Source: a bacterium
GTDB taxonomy: Bacteria > SZUA-79 > Acidulodesulfobacterales > Acidulodesulfobacteraceae
Length of the DNA stretch: 21,877 nt
Direction: 5' to 3'
NCBI GenBank assembly: GCA_021794255.1
Contig: JAJYRF010000004.1
Span: 11,977-33,853 of the forward strand
Under the pieces are notes generated by a model. It did no database searches. It saw only the letters and a list, made by a program, of their open reading frames with translations, and was not told the DNA's origin. A program made the translations under genes and the position numbers. Below, one piece after another: positions 8,207 through 15,985 of the stretch (positions are counted from its first letter, which is position 1; every line of letters begins with the position of its first letter).

Positions 8207-9304
8207 TTATTGTTCAGCCGGTTTATTAGAATTTTCCATTAATGACAATTCCGCGGTTATTTCTTTTAAATCAATGTCCTCAGGACAATTTCTCGAACAT
8301 CTGCCGCATCCTACGCATAAATATTTATTAAATTTTTCGTTATATATTTTAAATTTATGCATCAGCCTTTGCCTGTATCTGTCACCTTGCGTTACCCTCG
8401 GATTATGTCCTGACGTATGCAGTGTGAATATTCCGAACTGACAGGAGTCCCAATTTCTAATTCTTTTGCCTTTCTCATTAGTTCCTTCGTCCTGAATATC
8501 AAAACAATGACAGGTCGGACATGTGTATGTACATACGCCGCATCCTATACATGATAAAAATTTTTCCTGAAAATAATTGCTTGTAAAATTTTTATCAAGG
8601 AAACTCTGGGTTTTTTTAATGTCAAACGCAGCTTTCCAATCTTTATCCGCAGGAAATTGAGCTTTTGAAATTTCTTTAAATAAACTGCTATTTTCAGAAT
8701 TTGAATTGATAAGTTCAATTCCTTTTTCAGTAATTACCTTTGCGTAATATCCGCTCCCGCCTTTTTTAAGCAAAATATCCGAGCCGTAGGAACTTTCAGG
8801 AGACAATTGAACTTCCGTGCAAAAACAATAATTATCGGGTTTATCGCATGCAATGGATATTATATATAAATTTTTAAATCTTTCGTTAAAAAATTCATCT
8901 TTATAATCCCAGTTAAAAACTTTTTCCATAATAGGACCTGCGCCTGCATCGCACGGTCTTGAACCGAATATTATTCTTTTTTGACTGATATTACAGCTGC
9001 AATCAGCCTCTTTATTGCCATTTCCGTCATTTACGCCTATATTTTCTAAAGGGTCGCAGATATTAATATTGCTGCCTGAGATAGAATATTTAAACAATGT
9101 TTCTGTTTTTGGAAGTAAATATTCTTTAAAAGACAATTTAGAAAGCAAAATATTTAAATCAGCATCTTCAAAATTATTAATTTTGTCATAAAATGTATCG
9201 CCGTCTTTATCTTTTGGCGCTATGACTTCATTATGCTGCTCTATTAAGTTATTTATAAATTTTTTTATATTTTCCGAAGAAATTTCATAATATTTTTCTT
9301 CCAT
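8207..9304 (-). CDS. FlxB/FlxC-type iron-sulfur subunit (AsrA / hydrogenase beta-like), 4Fe-4S dicluster
   Basis: This 365-residue protein resembles anaerobic sulfite reductase subunit A and the beta subunit of cytoplasmic sulfhydrogenases. Residues 110-185 hold the family hallmarks: IIFGSRPCDAGA, followed by CDKPDNYCFC. Two cluster motifs follow, Cys252-x2-Cys255-x2-Cys258-x3-Cys262 and Cys330-x2-Cys333-x2-Cys336-x3-Cys340. Extra Cys residues at 265 and 267 lie in the stretch between them. It sits between flxA and a second dicluster protein. It probably wires electrons from FlxA towards FlxD and HdrA. The ATG at 9304 is preferred over an upstream TTG at 9319 because GGAG lies six bases before it. 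Whether it should be called FlxB or FlxC cannot be settled by eye. Confidence 0.85.
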   Translation of the reverse strand: MEEKYYEISSENIKKFINNLIEQHNEVIAPKDKDGDTFYDKINNFEDADLNILLSKLSFKEYLLPKTETLFKYSISGSNINICDPLENIGVNDGNGNKEADCSCNISQKRIIFGSRPCDAGAGPIMEKVFNWDYKDEFFNERFKNLYIISIACDKPDNYCFCTEVQLSPESSYGSDILLKKGGSGYYAKVITEKGIELINSNSENSSLFKEISKAQFPADKDWKAAFDIKKTQSFLDKNFTSNYFQEKFLSCIGCGVCTYTCPTCHCFDIQDEGTNEKGKRIRNWDSCQFGIFTLHTSGHNPRVTQGDRYRQRLMHKFKIYNEKFNKYLCVGCGRCSRNCPEDIDLKEITAELSLMENSNKPAEQ

Positions 9305-9310
9305 TATATT

Positions 9311-9314
9311 CTCC
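9311..9314 (-). promoter_or_regulatory. Shine-Dalgarno site fixing the ATG at 9304
   Basis: GGAG lies six bases before ATG 9304. The longer reading from TTG 9319 would run through this site, so it is unlikely to be the start. Confidence 0.7.
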
Positions 9315-9384
9315 ATCAAAGTAAAATCTATTCTATCTATTATTTTATTAATTATTTTATAAATTATTTTATAAATTCATTAAT

Positions 9385-10284
9385 TTATTTTATAAAGTCG
9401 TTAAAATCATTATTATCAAATGTGCCGAAAACAGGTTTTGCATTTATATCAATACCTGATTTATAACCAAATTTCTCAAAAGTATCCCTCGCCATTTTTT
9501 CATTTATAAGCATAAGAGGAATGTTCACGGGACATGCTCTTTCGCATTCTCCACAGCCGATGCATCTTCCCGAAAGATGATAGGCTCTTATCATATTCCA
9601 TTGCGCATTACCGGTTTCTTCAATATTAGTTTCAATCCATTGAGGTGTATTTTTTTCAACTATACATCTTATACAATAGCATAACGGACATACTTGTCTA
9701 CATGAATAACATTTAATGCACTTTTCAAATTCTTTCTGCCAGAAAATGTTTCTTTCTTCTGCGCTCATTAAATCAAGTTCTTCTATTTTTGCATAAGGTT
9801 TAACATTACCGTTAATTTCAAAGGCTTGCTCATCCGATTCAACAAGATAATCATACAATACAGGCGTATGAACTTCACAAACTAAGCATTTGTCATAAAC
9901 AGTCGATTGATTTAGAGTATTTTCTCCTTTATCAGCCAAATTTTGTTTAACAACTCCATGGCATTCAACTCCTATAATTTTTATATTATCTCTTGAAAGC
10001 TGATATTCTTGAATTAAGGTATTAACAGCTTTTTCATCGCATCCTTTCACGACAATTCCAATTTTTCCAAATTTTTTAACTTCAGATTTTTTTAAGAATA
10101 CTGCTAAATCCTGAACACAGTGGGCATTAAAAGAAAGTTTAGACACATCTTTCGGGTCGGTAATAAAAACAGACCGCATCCTTAACGGATTTGAACCTTT
10201 AGTAAAACCGATAATTAAATTTACATCTTTGCTTTCTAAAAGCTCTCTTGCAACATTTTGAATCTTCTCGTTCATTTTTTCCAT
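9385..10284 (-). CDS. FlxB/FlxC-type ferredoxin subunit with FrhB-like N-terminal region
   Basis: This 299-residue protein has two parts. Residues 15-140 resemble the coenzyme F420 hydrogenase/dehydrogenase beta (FrhB) family, with KGCDEKAVNTLIQE (80-93) followed by IIGVECHGV (103-111). Residues 189-251 carry two ferredoxin-type motifs, Cys189-x2-Cys192-x2-Cys195-x3-Cys199 and Cys241-x2-Cys244-x2-Cys247-x3-Cys251, with additional Cys at 202, 204 and 207. It lies 29 bases after flxD, with an AAGGA site before the ATG. Its place between FlxD and the AsrA-like subunit fits an electron relay in the FlxABCD module. F420 use cannot be concluded from the N-terminal similarity. FlxB versus FlxC naming is left open. 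Confidence 0.84.
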   Translation of the reverse strand: MEKMNEKIQNVARELLESKDVNLIIGFTKGSNPLRMRSVFITDPKDVSKLSFNAHCVQDLAVFLKKSEVKKFGKIGIVVKGCDEKAVNTLIQEYQLSRDNIKIIGVECHGVVKQNLADKGENTLNQSTVYDKCLVCEVHTPVLYDYLVESDEQAFEINGNVKPYAKIEELDLMSAEERNIFWQKEFEKCIKCYSCRQVCPLCYCIRCIVEKNTPQWIETNIEETGNAQWNMIRAYHLSGRCIGCGECERACPVNIPLMLINEKMARDTFEKFGYKSGIDINAKPVFGTFDNNDFNDFIK

Positions 10285-10313
10285 AAAATATATATCCTTA
10301 TAAAGTATAAATT

Positions 10314-10796
10314 TTATTTTTTGCTAAATATATCGCTATTATTCGGCAATGACTTAATTTTATTTGTAAACTCATTTATAACCGAAACCCATTTATTGCC
10401 TTCGGAAGCACTTATCCATGAAAATTCTACTCTATTTATATCAACTCCGAGATAACTTAATAAATCTCTGAATGCCGTATATTTTCTTCTAGAATGATAA
10501 TTACCGCTCGTATAATGGCAATCGCCGGGATGACATCCTGAAACCAATATCCCTTTTGCGCCTTTTTTAAATGCTTCTACTACAAACAGCGGATCAATTC
10601 TGCCGGTACATGGGAGTTTAATTACTCTGACATTCTCGGCATATTTCATTCTACTTGTACCTGCTAAATCCGCTCCACTATATGTGCACCAATTGCAAAC
10701 AAAAGCAATAATACGGGGTTCATTATTTTGCGCGGCAATTCCTTTGTCTTGATTGTCGGAAAAATTTTTATTTATTTCGGTATTATTATTTTCCAT
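10314..10796 (-). CDS. flxD: MvhD/FlxD-like [2Fe-2S] electron-transfer subunit
   Basis: This 160-residue protein belongs to the MvhD family, which passes electrons into HdrA. The conserved core starts at PRIIAFVCNWCTYSGAD. The cysteines likely to hold the [2Fe-2S] centre and its neighbours are Cys34, Cys37, Cys63, Cys88 and Cys93, in VCNWC, LPCTGRID and SGCHPGDCHY. The first 27 residues are a variable, Asn-rich leader. The ATG at 10796 is chosen because GGAG lies nine bases upstream; a TTG at 10811 also reads in frame but overlaps that site. It follows hdrA with a 106-base gap. Here MvhD is a stand-alone gene, not fused to HdrA as in some bacteria. Confidence 0.93.
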   Translation of the reverse strand: MENNNTEINKNFSDNQDKGIAAQNNEPRIIAFVCNWCTYSGADLAGTSRMKYAENVRVIKLPCTGRIDPLFVVEAFKKGAKGILVSGCHPGDCHYTSGNYHSRRKYTAFRDLLSYLGVDINRVEFSWISASEGNKWVSVINEFTNKIKSLPNNSDIFSKK

Positions 10797-10805
10797 TAAA
10801 ATTAG

Positions 10806-10809
10806 CTCC
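10806..10809 (-). promoter_or_regulatory. Shine-Dalgarno site fixing the flxD ATG at 10796
   Basis: GGAG lies nine bases before ATG 10796. The alternative TTG start at 10811 would put this site inside its own coding sequence. Confidence 0.65.
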
Positions 10810-10856
10810 AAAGTATATTTAATGATTTTTATCTATTGTTTATTTATTGTTTATTA

Positions 10857-10880
10857 ATACATTATAATTATATAATGTAT
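10857..10880. repeat. Perfect AT-rich inverted repeat between hdrA and flxD
   Basis: The arms atacattata (10857-10866) and tataatgtat (10871-10880) are exact complements across an atta loop. The hairpin falls in the only non-coding stretch between hdrA and flxD. It could be an RNA-processing or stability element, or simply an outcome of AT-rich composition. Confidence 0.6.
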
Positions 10881-10902
10881 TGTTTATATATTTTATATAA
10901 CA

Positions 10903-12885
10903 TTATACGGCAAGAGATTTTATTTCTGCAAAAATCTGATCATCCATAAATCCTCTTACATCAATAGATTTAGAAAAACATGCATTTACGCATGCGCCGC
11001 ATCCTGTGCATAATCCTGAATTAACATTTGCAACAACCTTTAAAACATTGCCATTTCTGTCTTTAACTTCTTCTTTGCTTATTGCGCTATAAGCACAAAC
11101 TCTCTGACAATAAAAACATCCTACGCAAGTTGTCTTATTAACCGAAGCAATCGTTCCTTCAACTTCATACTCGCTTTTTGAAAACAGCCCGAGTATTTTA
11201 GATGCAGCGGCAGAACCTGAAACAACAGATTCGGGAATATCACGCGGTCCCTGCGCCATTCCTGCAAGATATATTCCCGCCGTTGAAGATTCGGCGGGAC
11301 GAAGCTTAGGATGGGATTCAGTATAAAAACCGTATTTATCATAAGAAATACCGAGCATTTGCGCCATTTTATCAGAACCTTTTTTAGGAATAACACCGGT
11401 TGCAAGAACAACCATATCGGCAGCAATTTCAACCTGATTTCCCGATAAGGTGTCCGCGCCTTTGACAATCAGCTTACCGCCGTCCTCATATATTTTAGAA
11501 ACTCTGCCTCTTAAATATATAGCGCCGTCTTTTTCCATTGTATCTCTGACAAATTCTTCATAGCCTTTGCTTGTAGCTCTAATATCTATGTAAAAAACAT
11601 AACTTTGAGATCCATGAACTTTGTGAGAAAACAATTTCGCATGTTTGGCAGTATACATACAGCAGACTTTTGAACAATAAGGGACTCCTTTTTCAGGATC
11701 TCTTGAGCCTACGCATTGAATAAAAACAATGGTTTCAGGCGTTTTACCGTCTGACGGTCTTTTTATAACTCCTTCAGTCGGTCCGGAAGCAGATAAAAGT
11801 CTTTCAAACTGCAGCCCTGAAACTACATCTTTAAATTGACCGTAGCCATATTCGCCGTATAAAGAATTTTCCATTAAATCAAAGCCAGTAGCAGCAACAA
11901 TAGAGCCTACTTTTTCTTCTATTATTTCATCCTGCAAATCAAAATTTATACATTTTGGTCCACATACATCGTAACATTTTTGACATTTGCCGCCTTTTTT
12001 ATAATGCAAACACACGCTTCTATCTATAACGGGGATTAATGGAACAGCTTGAGGAAAAGGAACATAAATAGCCGTCCTTTCCGATAAATTTACATTAAAT
12101 TCACTTTTTACATTTTTATGCATAGGGCAGGCATTCCAACACTCTCCGCAACCCGTACAGTCTTTTTCAACGATGCTTCTTGCTTTTTTTCTTATTTTTA
12201 CGTTGAAATTTCCTATATAGCCGGATACATCTTCTAATTCTGAATATGTGTAAAGTTTTATATTAGGATGCTGATATACTTCAACCATTTTAGGCGTCAT
12301 TATGCAGCTTGAACAGTCAAGAGTAGGAAATGTTTCATCAAGCTGTATCATTTTCCCGCCGATAGAGGGCTCTTTCTCAACAAGAATAACTTCAACTCCG
12401 CCGTTAGCTATATCTAAAGCAGCCTGTATTCCTGAAATACCGCCGCCTATAACAAGAGCTTTTTTTGTGAGGGGCACCCTTACATCTTCAATGGGTTTGT
12501 TTCTCTTTACTTTTTCCACCATCATTTTTAATAAATCTATGGCTTTTTCAGTGGCTTTTTCTTTATCTTCATGAACCCATGAAACCTGTTCTCTAATATT
12601 TGCTATTTCAACAAAATAAGGATTAAGACCTTCCTTTATCGCCGCTTTTCTGAATGTATTTTCATGCATATGCGGAGAGCAGGCAGCCAGCACTACTCCT
12701 GTAAGATTTTTTTCTTTAATCATATTTCTGAAAGCATTTTGCCCCGGGTCGGAACACATATATTTGTAATCAATAGCCTCAACAACACCCGGAATTTTAG
12801 CTGCCTCTTCAGCAACTCTTTTAACATCGACGGTTCCTGCAATATTAGAACCGCACCAACAAACAAATACTCCTATTCGTGCCAT
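10903..12885 (-). CDS. hdrA: Heterodisulfide reductase subunit A (flavin-bifurcating core)
   Basis: This 660-residue protein is a full-length HdrA. The N-terminal Cys-rich domain has Cys9, Cys11, Cys44 and Cys69. The FAD-binding Rossmann motif IGGGISGIQAALDIANGG is at 146-163. The conserved LDCSSCIMTPKM is at 189-200, a ferredoxin motif CTGCGECWNACP at 243-254, and a second Cys group, CQKCYDVCGPKC, at 301-312. Two C-terminal [4Fe-4S] motifs are CVGCFYCQRVC and CTGCGACVNAC, in the last 75 residues. HdrA is the FAD-based electron bifurcation site in methanogen and Flx-linked complexes. GAGG precedes the ATG. It lacks the fused MvhD or FrhB domains seen in some bacterial HdrA proteins. It is cytoplasmic. 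Its length equals that of methanogen HdrA (about 655), so nothing is missing. Confidence 0.97.
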   Translation of the reverse strand: MARIGVFVCWCGSNIAGTVDVKRVAEEAAKIPGVVEAIDYKYMCSDPGQNAFRNMIKEKNLTGVVLAACSPHMHENTFRKAAIKEGLNPYFVEIANIREQVSWVHEDKEKATEKAIDLLKMMVEKVKRNKPIEDVRVPLTKKALVIGGGISGIQAALDIANGGVEVILVEKEPSIGGKMIQLDETFPTLDCSSCIMTPKMVEVYQHPNIKLYTYSELEDVSGYIGNFNVKIRKKARSIVEKDCTGCGECWNACPMHKNVKSEFNVNLSERTAIYVPFPQAVPLIPVIDRSVCLHYKKGGKCQKCYDVCGPKCINFDLQDEIIEEKVGSIVAATGFDLMENSLYGEYGYGQFKDVVSGLQFERLLSASGPTEGVIKRPSDGKTPETIVFIQCVGSRDPEKGVPYCSKVCCMYTAKHAKLFSHKVHGSQSYVFYIDIRATSKGYEEFVRDTMEKDGAIYLRGRVSKIYEDGGKLIVKGADTLSGNQVEIAADMVVLATGVIPKKGSDKMAQMLGISYDKYGFYTESHPKLRPAESSTAGIYLAGMAQGPRDIPESVVSGSAAASKILGLFSKSEYEVEGTIASVNKTTCVGCFYCQRVCAYSAISKEEVKDRNGNVLKVVANVNSGLCTGCGACVNACFSKSIDVRGFMDDQIFAEIKSLAV

Positions 12886-12983
12886 AATATATTTACCTCA
12901 ATATTAATAAATAAACAGATTTAATTTCTAATCAATAAATAAATAAATTGATTTAATTTCTAATAGCAAATTAATTAAATAGC

Positions 12984-13018
12984 TATAATATATAATATAT
13001 AATATATAATATATAATA
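12984..13018. repeat. 7-bp AT satellite between hdrB and hdrA
   Basis: Five exact copies of tataata are followed by degenerate TA-rich sequence up to about 13035. The array fills the middle of the 175-bp hdrB-hdrA gap. It contains several TATAAT-like words by composition alone, so no promoter is claimed. Confidence 0.8.
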
Positions 13019-13060
13019 TATATAATAATATATTGAATTAATTAACTTATAAAATGTAAT

Positions 13061-13927
13061 TTACAAAATCTTTTCTAAAACTTTATCTGCATTTACCATA
13101 TGTCCGTCAATAGCAAGCTCTTTTGGAGAAAAACCGAAAGCAAGACCTAAAAGTTCTGTTATAAACAACACCGGCAGCCCTATTTTTTCGGCATATTTTC
13201 TTTCTATTTCTCTCTGTCTTACATCAAGATTAGAGTGGCATAACGGACAAGCTACGACTACAAGATCTGCGTCATGTTCTTTTATATCATACAGAATCTT
13301 TCCCGTCAAAGCCATAACGACATCTGGTTTTGATAGCGAATTAATCGCTCCGCAGCATTCAGTTTTATAAGAATAATCCACAGGCGCGGCACCAGTTAAC
13401 GCAACTAATTCGTCCATTGAAACAGGTCTTTCCGCATCGTCAAACTGCATAACTTTAGGAGGTCTGACTAAAAGACATCCGTAATATGAAGCAACCTTAA
13501 GACCTGAAAGAGGTTTCTTGACTAATGATTTTATCTTTTCTTTGCCTGCCACATTTAATAAAAATTCAAGCATATTTGAGATATTAAGTGAATTATTGTA
13601 AGGCATTTCTAAAGAATCCGCTATTCTCTTCTTTAGAATATCATCTAAACCCATTTCATACTTTGCCGTTTTTAATCTGCTTGAACAAGCAGCACATGGA
13701 GCAAGCACTTCTTCAAAACCGTTATTTTCGGCAATTGCAAGATTTCTCGCCGGAAGAGCTACGGACAAATTGTGGTTTAGACTGTGAGCGGCGGAAGCTC
13801 CGCAGCAATTCCAATCGGGAATTTCCTGTATTTCAATATTCAAAGCTTCCAATATTTTTAATAAAGATACTTCATATTCAAATGACGTCCCTTTAAGGCT
13901 ACATCCTGGATAATATGCTAATTTCAT
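13061..13927 (-). CDS. hdrB: Heterodisulfide reductase subunit B (disulfide-reducing, CCG domains)
   Basis: This 288-residue protein has the two CCG domains that bind the unusual non-cubane [4Fe-4S] clusters where the disulfide is reduced. Domain one contains Cys9 (YYPGCSLKGT), Cys41-Cys42 (WNCCG), Cys78 and Cys81. Domain two contains Cys151 (YYGCLLVRPP), Cys191-Cys192 (ECCGA), Cys227 and Cys230 (ACPLCHSN). All expected cysteines are present. The start is set by the conserved MKLAYYPGCS. The ribosome site before it is weak. It lies between hdrC and hdrA in the order hdrC-hdrB-hdrA. The physiological disulfide in bacteria without coenzyme M/B is unknown; the DsrC trisulfide/disulfide is the usual suggestion in sulfur metabolisers, but no dsrC is in view. 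Confidence 0.97.
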   Translation of the reverse strand: MKLAYYPGCSLKGTSFEYEVSLLKILEALNIEIQEIPDWNCCGASAAHSLNHNLSVALPARNLAIAENNGFEEVLAPCAACSSRLKTAKYEMGLDDILKKRIADSLEMPYNNSLNISNMLEFLLNVAGKEKIKSLVKKPLSGLKVASYYGCLLVRPPKVMQFDDAERPVSMDELVALTGAAPVDYSYKTECCGAINSLSKPDVVMALTGKILYDIKEHDADLVVVACPLCHSNLDVRQREIERKYAEKIGLPVLFITELLGLAFGFSPKELAIDGHMVNADKVLEKIL

Positions 13928-14068
13928 ATAATGTATGTTACAGTCAAGTTATTAACCGAACTGTCCTCCGTTTATTTTATTTTCTAAAAATTATTTATGC
14001 TTATTTATTATAATAAATATTATTTATTATAAATTTTATTTATAATAACATTCATTAAATTTGAATTA

Positions 14069-14617
14069 TTACTCAAAATCTTTAAATATTTTAGCAATCT
14101 GATTAATATTAGAAACTTTATCGCTATGCATTTTCAATTTTCCTTTTTCAATCATTTTCGGCGCAAGAAACATATCTCTAAAAAGATGCTTTGTTTTTAA
14201 CTTATATTTTCCTACTAATTCAAGTTCAAAAATTCTGCCGTTAGATTTAACATTGTCTAAAAACACTTCATGAAAAGTTTGAATTTCTTTTTCTATTTTT
14301 GATTTAATTCCTCTGCGTATAGCTATTTCTCTTAAGACATCCATTATGCCTGCTACTTCAAAACCTTTAGGGCATCGCGTAGAGCATGTGTTACATGAAA
14401 CACACAGCCATATTGTTTTAGAATTTAATACATTATCAATCATACCGAGTTCAGTCATTTTAATTATTTGATTGGGAGTGTAATCCATCTCAAAATTTAC
14501 TGGGCATCCTGCAGAGCATTTTCCGCATTGATAACATTTTGCAAGCTTATCATGCAGTTTGGATTCTACTTCTCCTATAAAATTTCTTCTTTGCTGTTCA
14601 TTTATAACTGTTTTCAT
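14069..14617 (-). CDS. hdrC: Heterodisulfide reductase subunit C (ferredoxin relay)
   Basis: This 182-residue soluble protein has two [4Fe-4S] motifs, Cys28-x2-Cys31-x2-Cys34-x3-Cys38 (CYQCGKCSAGCP) and Cys72-x2-Cys75-x2-Cys78-x3-Cys82 (CVSCNTCSTRCP). HdrC carries electrons between HdrA and HdrB. There is no membrane segment, so it belongs to the soluble HdrABC type, not the HdrDE or DsrK type. It is the first gene of the operon, preceded by a leader of about 280 bases. A GGAA purine stretch lies about eight bases before the ATG. Its C-terminal half (residues 100-182) is basic and helical, as in other HdrC proteins. Confidence 0.95.
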   Translation of the reverse strand: MKTVINEQQRRNFIGEVESKLHDKLAKCYQCGKCSAGCPVNFEMDYTPNQIIKMTELGMIDNVLNSKTIWLCVSCNTCSTRCPKGFEVAGIMDVLREIAIRRGIKSKIEKEIQTFHEVFLDNVKSNGRIFELELVGKYKLKTKHLFRDMFLAPKMIEKGKLKMHSDKVSNINQIAKIFKDFE

Positions 14618-14691
14618 AATGTAATTTCCATTTTTTCCGTTTTGTTTTATTGTTTTTTTATATTTTAAAATTAATTAAAATTAAGATAATC

Positions 14692-14731
14692 AATTATAGT
14701 GAATACAAGTGAATTATAGTGAATACAAGTG
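14692..14731. repeat. 20-bp direct repeat in the hdrC leader
   Basis: The word aattatagtgaatacaagtg occurs twice head to tail (14692-14711, 14712-14731), followed by a partial third copy (aatacaa). It lies in the 5' leader between the candidate promoter and hdrC. The rest of 14618-14900 is AT-rich with no reading frame or recognisable RNA motif. Confidence 0.8.
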
Positions 14732-14900
14732 AATACAAAAAAATTAGTTATATTTTTATGAATAAATCACATAAATATATAACTAAATATAACTAATATA
14801 TTAACTGTATTAAAGCATTTTAGATTTTTTTATATTTATATTAAAAATAACATGGGTAAAAAAATGTGATACGCTGTTTTAAAAAAAACAAAGCTTTTAT

Positions 14901-14929
14901 ATTCTATTAAATTTTAAAAAAATTGTCAA
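14901..14929 (-). promoter_or_regulatory. Sigma70-type promoter for the hdr-flx operon
   Basis: On the minus strand, a perfect TTGACA (14924-14929) is followed by exactly 17 bases and TAGAAT (14901-14906), one mismatch from TATAAT. It points at hdrC and would give a 5' leader of roughly 280 bases. It sits between the end of the HEPN gene and hdrC, where the operon promoter is expected. Confidence 0.65.
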
Positions 14930-15004
14930 GGTAATTTTTAGACCTGTCATTTAAATTTTAAAACCGAACCGTTTTTTAATGATTTAAAATTAATTCACAA
15001 TCGG

Positions 15005-15457
15005 CTAATCCAATAAATTTTTTGATTTAATGTATTTTGAGATATTTTCATAGGTGCACGATATATCCATAAAATAATCTAGGGCTAGTTTAATATCTTT
15101 AATAATTTCGGCTTCATTGGACGGATATTCATGAGACAAACTGTTCCTTAATTCCCTGAAGTTGCTCCACTTGTCCGTGCTATCTATAATTTCCAACTTT
15201 TCCGCTTTGTCGAGAATATCCGTAAAAGACATATTTCTTCGAAATTCGCCGACTTTATCCAATATTTCTTTAAACAATTTTTCGCCGATTAAATCCTGAA
15301 TTTTAGTAAAACGAAATATGAAAGAATCGACGGCTCTTCTTTTTTCATTATTTTCGAAGATTTCCGGGGTGAGATTGTCCCAAGAGCGGATTTCTTCGAA
15401 ATCTGCTCTTGCCCTTTTGATATTAATGTTTACGGCTTCGATTGTTTCATTTAGCAT
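15005..15457 (-). CDS. HEPN-domain protein (HepT-like RNase, partner of the adjacent nucleotidyltransferase)
   Basis: This 150-residue, mostly helical protein carries the HEPN RNase motif Arg104-x4-His109-x-Tyr111 within LRNSLSHEYP, matching the RX4HXY signature of HepT toxins. In characterised MntA/HepT systems the Tyr of this motif is AMPylated by the nucleotidyltransferase, which silences the RNase. The gene overlaps the upstream nucleotidyltransferase by seven bases, so translation is coupled. AGGGA lies just ahead of the ATG inside the upstream gene. Toxin activity is inferred from motif and context. The remainder of the sequence is less like standard HepT (DUF86) and may be a sister HEPN family. 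Confidence 0.82.
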   Translation of the reverse strand: MLNETIEAVNINIKRARADFEEIRSWDNLTPEIFENNEKRRAVDSFIFRFTKIQDLIGEKLFKEILDKVGEFRRNMSFTDILDKAEKLEIIDSTDKWSNFRELRNSLSHEYPSNEAEIIKDIKLALDYFMDISCTYENISKYIKSKNLLD

Positions 15458-15747
15458 AGAAGTATCCCTGTGCTTCTGGCGGTATCGAAAATAGGTCTGT
15501 ATGCCGATAAAGGGGTTTTAACGATCAGGTCAACCTTTCTTTCGTTGACGAGCCTGTGATATTTAGTTAAAAATTCCATTTCCGCGGCTCTGTCCCGTTC
15601 TTTATCGGTTTCTAAAAACAGGTCTATATCTCCGCCCTTTTCATTATCATAAACCCTGCTGCCGAAAAGGTAAACTCTCGTATTATTGCCAAAATATTTT
15701 TTAGCAAGTTCAATTATTGTATTTTTCTCGAAATCTGTCAGCCTCAT
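15451..15747 (-). CDS. MNT-type minimal nucleotidyltransferase (antitoxin of a HEPN/MNT pair)
   Basis: This is a 98-residue polymerase-beta-like nucleotidyltransferase domain. The active-site motif is Gly29-Ser30 followed, after nine residues, by Asp40-x-Asp42 (FGSRVYDNEKGGDIDLF). A third acidic residue is probable at Asp73 (VDLIV). Many MntA proteins have ten residues between GS and DxD; the nine-residue, GGDIDL form here is a known variant of the superfamily. The start is uncertain: ATG 15747 gives a normal-length domain but has no clear ribosome site, while a TTG at 15777 would add ten residues. It precedes and overlaps the HEPN gene, the usual order for this toxin-antitoxin class. Confidence 0.85.
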   Translation of the reverse strand: MRLTDFEKNTIIELAKKYFGNNTRVYLFGSRVYDNEKGGDIDLFLETDKERDRAAEMEFLTKYHRLVNERKVDLIVKTPLSAYRPIFDTARSTGILLC

Positions 15748-15826
15748 AATATATGCAAATATCCGTATCTTTTTCAATTAAAGATTTTGTTTATTAAGAT
15801 TTATAATCTATATTTACCTTTAATTT

Positions 15827-15835
15827 ATTATATCA
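15827..15835 (-). promoter_or_regulatory. Extended -10 promoter for the MNT/HEPN pair
   Basis: TGATATAAT on the minus strand is a perfect TATAAT with the upstream TGn extension. It lies about 75 bases before the proposed MNT start. No good -35 hexamer is visible, which fits the extended -10 class. Confidence 0.5.
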
Positions 15836-15985
15836 TTAAATAATTTTGTCTTTATTAAACTTGCCCATGTGAAAATTCCGCCATTAATGTTTTCATATTT
15901 CAACAATGGACTGTTGCAAGGCTGAACTTTACAACTTTATAGATTTAAAAAATAGATTTAAAAATTCATCCATTTCTATTTTTGC

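Noticed and set aside
11121..11468. 115-codon minus-strand frame within hdrA
   Set aside because: Shifted frame of hdrA on the same strand; the hdrA frame carries all conserved motifs.
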